DNA from: Spirochaetales bacterium
GTDB taxonomy: Bacteria > Spirochaetota > Spirochaetia > DSM-27196 > SLST01
Reading direction: 5' to 3'
DNA length: 7,036 nucleotides
Assembly (NCBI GenBank): GCA_007130265.1
Contig: SLST01000208.1
Location: 1-7,036, forward strand
The notes under the pieces are model-generated. The model saw nothing but the letters and a program-made list of their open reading frames with translations, was not told where the DNA came from and searched no databases. This document shows positions 5,489 through 7,036 of this stretch, piece after piece (position 1 is the first letter of the stretch; every line of letters starts with the position of its first letter). The position numbers were made by a program, and so were the translations under genes.

Positions 5489-6751
5489 ATGCTGAAGGGT
5501 GCAGCCGGTACTCCACCAGTCGCCTCGAGCCCTGCGCGCCGCGCCTCCGCCGTCTACGCGCACTTCGTCGTTACGGTGGCATTCCTCGACACGATGGCGC
5601 AACTGCCGATCCTCTCGCCGTTCGCCGCGTCGCTCGGAGCGGGGGCTGCAACGTTGGGAATCATCCTGGGAGCGTACTCGCTCGTCAACATGATCGGCAA
5701 CGTTGCGGCGGGGCCCGTCATCGACGGTGCCGGACGGCGCATCACGATCGCCGTGGGCATGCTCCTCGCAGGCGCCGCCCTCGCCGCGTACGCGCTCGTG
5801 CGGACTCCCGGGCAGCTTCTCCTCCTGCGCTTGGTCCATGGCGCCGGCGGAGCGGTCCTGGTACCGGCGGTCTTCGCGTGGATGGGCGACCGGTCGCGGG
5901 ACGGATCGGTGGGGCGGTCGATGGGGTACGCGGCAGCGTCGGTCGCCGTCGCCGCGATGATCGGGCCGGCAATCGGCGGGGTCGGCAGGGAGCTCCTGGG
6001 CGCAAGGCCGGTCTTCCTCGGCCTCGGGACACTCCTGTGTCTGACCGCCGTCTCGACCTTCTTCTTCGTGCGCGACGCGGCTGCGCCGCGGCGGGCGTAC
6101 ACAGACTACGCGGGCCCGGCGCCGGTACGCACGCGAAGGGCCGCGATCGACGTGGTGCTCGCAGCGGTGCTCGCAGCGGTGCTCGCAGCGCTCGGCAACC
6201 GGCGCCTGCGCTACGCCTACTGGTCGGTGTTCGGACTGACCTTCGCGATGGGCGTGCTTGCCTACACCTTCCCGCTCACGATGGATCGAGCCGGGTTCTC
6301 AGCGGGTCACACCGGCGCCTTCTTCTCCGTCTTCTCGGCGGCGGCGATCCTGGTGCTCGTACTTCCCGTGAACCGCCTCTCGGACAAATACGGCCGGCGG
6401 CCGCTCATCGTCGCCGGATCGCTCGCGGTCGCGATCGCACTCGCCCTCCTGCCCTTCGCGCACACCACCGTCGCGATCGCCGCGCTGATGGCGCTCTACG
6501 GGACCGGGTACGGCACGCTCTTTCCCTCCGCCTGCGCGGCGGTCGTCGACCAGACCTCCGCGGCAAACCGCGGTACGGCGTTCGGCCTCTTCTACGCGGC
6601 CTTCTCGCTCGGCGTCACCACGGGTCCGGTCGCCGCGGGTATCGCGGCGGCCGTCGGCATCACCGCCTACTGGCTGCCGGTGGGGCTGCTCATCGCGATT
6701 CGCCTTGGACTCCTTGCCGCGGACCGACGTCGCTCACGTCAAAGGGCCTGA
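5489..6751 (+). CDS. Major facilitator superfamily transporter, drug-efflux type
   Basis: A 420-residue protein with about 12 membrane helices and the signatures of the major facilitator superfamily. Motif A appears in both halves: GPVIDGAGRR (75-84) and NRLSDKYGRR (295-304). Motif B is RLVHGAGG, with R114. The helix-5 antiporter motif C core, GPAIGG (159-164), indicates proton-coupled export of the drug:H+ antiporter type; the substrate cannot be told. The central loop between helices 6 and 7 (about 196-240) contains a VLAAVLAAVLAA repeat. The ATG at 5489 leaves a 20-residue polar lead before helix 1 and has no recognisable ribosome site. The gene is divergent from the mrp operon by 84 bases; a functional link (both using proton gradients) is only a guess. 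Its last 62 bases overlap the beta-helix gene on the other strand, including the basic tail DRRRSRQRA. Confidence 0.9.
   Translation: MLKGAAGTPPVASSPARRASAVYAHFVVTVAFLDTMAQLPILSPFAASLGAGAATLGIILGAYSLVNMIGNVAAGPVIDGAGRRITIAVGMLLAGAALAAYALVRTPGQLLLLRLVHGAGGAVLVPAVFAWMGDRSRDGSVGRSMGYAAASVAVAAMIGPAIGGVGRELLGARPVFLGLGTLLCLTAVSTFFFVRDAAAPRRAYTDYAGPAPVRTRRAAIDVVLAAVLAAVLAALGNRRLRYAYWSVFGLTFAMGVLAYTFPLTMDRAGFSAGHTGAFFSVFSAAAILVLVLPVNRLSDKYGRRPLIVAGSLAVAIALALLPFAHTTVAIAALMALYGTGYGTLFPSACAAVVDQTSAANRGTAFGLFYAAFSLGVTTGPVAAGIAAAVGITAYWLPVGLLIAIRLGLLAADRRRSRQRA
6155..6190 (+). repeat. Three perfect tandem copies of a 12-base unit inside the MFS gene
   Basis: GTGCTCGCAGCG occurs three times in a row without a mismatch, at 6155-6166, 6167-6178 and 6179-6190. 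It is in frame and encodes VLAA three times (residues 223-234) in the loop between the two six-helix halves. Because the unit is a multiple of three, gain or loss of copies by slippage would change loop length without breaking the frame. Confidence 0.9.
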
Positions 6752-7036
6752 ACCCCACCCGCAGCGCCGGCGAGTCGCCTCGAATCCGGAAGTCGCCGTT
6801 CTGCGGAGAGAAGAACCCGGGGTCGGCGACGATGCTGCGCGAGTCCGCACCGCGCTCGCGCCACTCGGTGATCGGGAGCCCGGCGAAGGTGACAGGCTTG
6901 CCCGAGGCATTGAAATAAAGGTTAGAGTCTACGTGTGCGCTCACCTCCTTCCAGTTGCCGGAGAGCACCTCGCCCTCGGTGTCGAAGTAGAGGATGTTGT
7001 TCGTGAAGGTGAAGCTCGAATGAGCTTCGACCCGGC
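6690..7036 (-). CDS. Right-handed parallel beta-helix protein (C-terminal part, start beyond right edge)
   Basis: The last 114 residues of a larger protein that enters from the right edge; no start codon lies in the window, and the GTG at 6968 is an internal valine. The visible part contains FTFTNNILYFDTEGEVLSGN, then DSNLYFNASGKPVTFAG, LPITEWRERG, IVADPGFFSPQNGDFRI and DSPALRVGFRPFDVSDVG. This succession (NN-I-YF, D-NLY-N, EW, DPGF...NGDFR, SPAL-GF-PFD) is the conserved C-terminal end of secreted right-handed beta-helix proteins resembling polysaccharide-active enzymes; the expected catalytic or binding part is not in view. The protein continues 14 residues past the DVSDVG block to a TGA inside the MFS gene, giving a 62-base antisense overlap. 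The substrate is unknown; extracellular carbohydrate is the usual inference. Confidence 0.85.
   Translation of the reverse strand, partial: RVEAHSSFTFTNNILYFDTEGEVLSGNWKEVSAHVDSNLYFNASGKPVTFAGLPITEWRERGADSRSIVADPGFFSPQNGDFRIRGDSPALRVGFRPFDVSDVGPRQGVQGESR

Noticed and set aside
5878..6918. A 346-codon plus-strand frame overlapping the MFS gene in another frame.
   Set aside because: The product is low-complexity Arg/Gly/Ala, typical of a shifted frame in GC-rich DNA. The MFS frame carries all the transporter motifs.

Overview
This is a GC-rich bacterial window with almost no non-coding DNA. It holds 12 protein-coding genes; two of them run off the window edges. The phylum cannot be fixed from the sequence. 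Shine-Dalgarno leaders, chained overlapping genes and gram-negative-type protein families all say bacterium. The right-edge beta-helix protein belongs to a type I associate with Planctomycetes, Lentisphaerae, Bacteroidetes and some spirochaetes, but that is only a hint. No rRNA, tRNA, CRISPR array, insertion sequence or clear intrinsic terminator is visible.

Layout. At 1-368 (minus) is the N-terminal part of a membrane-anchored cupredoxin with CuA ligands, like subunit II of a heme-copper oxidase or the CuA domain of nitrous-oxide reductase. A 103-base divergent spacer separates it from a plus-strand six-helix ferric-reductase-like protein (472-1149). The spacing of that protein's four histidines predicts two b hemes. 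Convergent to it is an eight-gene minus-strand operon (5404 down to 1146) for a Mrp/Mnh/Mbh-type cation/proton antiporter. In transcription order it is mrpE, mrpF, mrpG, an MbhD-like gene (DUF4040), an MbhE-like gene, mrpB, mrpC and mrpD. All but one junction overlap by 4 or 8 bases, and the exception (mrpB/mrpC) has a 3-base gap, so the genes are almost certainly co-translated. A second divergent spacer (84 bases) leads to a plus-strand MFS drug-efflux-type transporter (5489-6751). The tail of that gene overlaps, on the opposite strand, the 3' end of a right-handed beta-helix protein that enters from the right edge.

How the genes fit together. The antiporter operon would exchange cytoplasmic Na+ (or another cation) for protons across the cytoplasmic membrane. 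Its gene order matches the ion-translocating half (MbhA-H) of archaeal membrane-bound hydrogenase rather than the classical MrpA-G operon. There is one NuoL/M/N-type subunit (MrpD). The large N-terminal part of MrpA is missing, its C-terminal part is present as two small genes, and no hydrogenase or oxidoreductase genes follow. The MbhD-like protein also carries a cytoplasmic C-terminal domain of about 120 residues that I do not recognise. On the left, a CuA protein and a bis-heme b protein sit back to back, which suggests a respiratory or redox function, although the rest of that locus lies outside the window. These three features (an antiporter without a NuoL-type MrpA, the unexplained domain, and the CuA/bis-heme pair) are the parts most worth following up.
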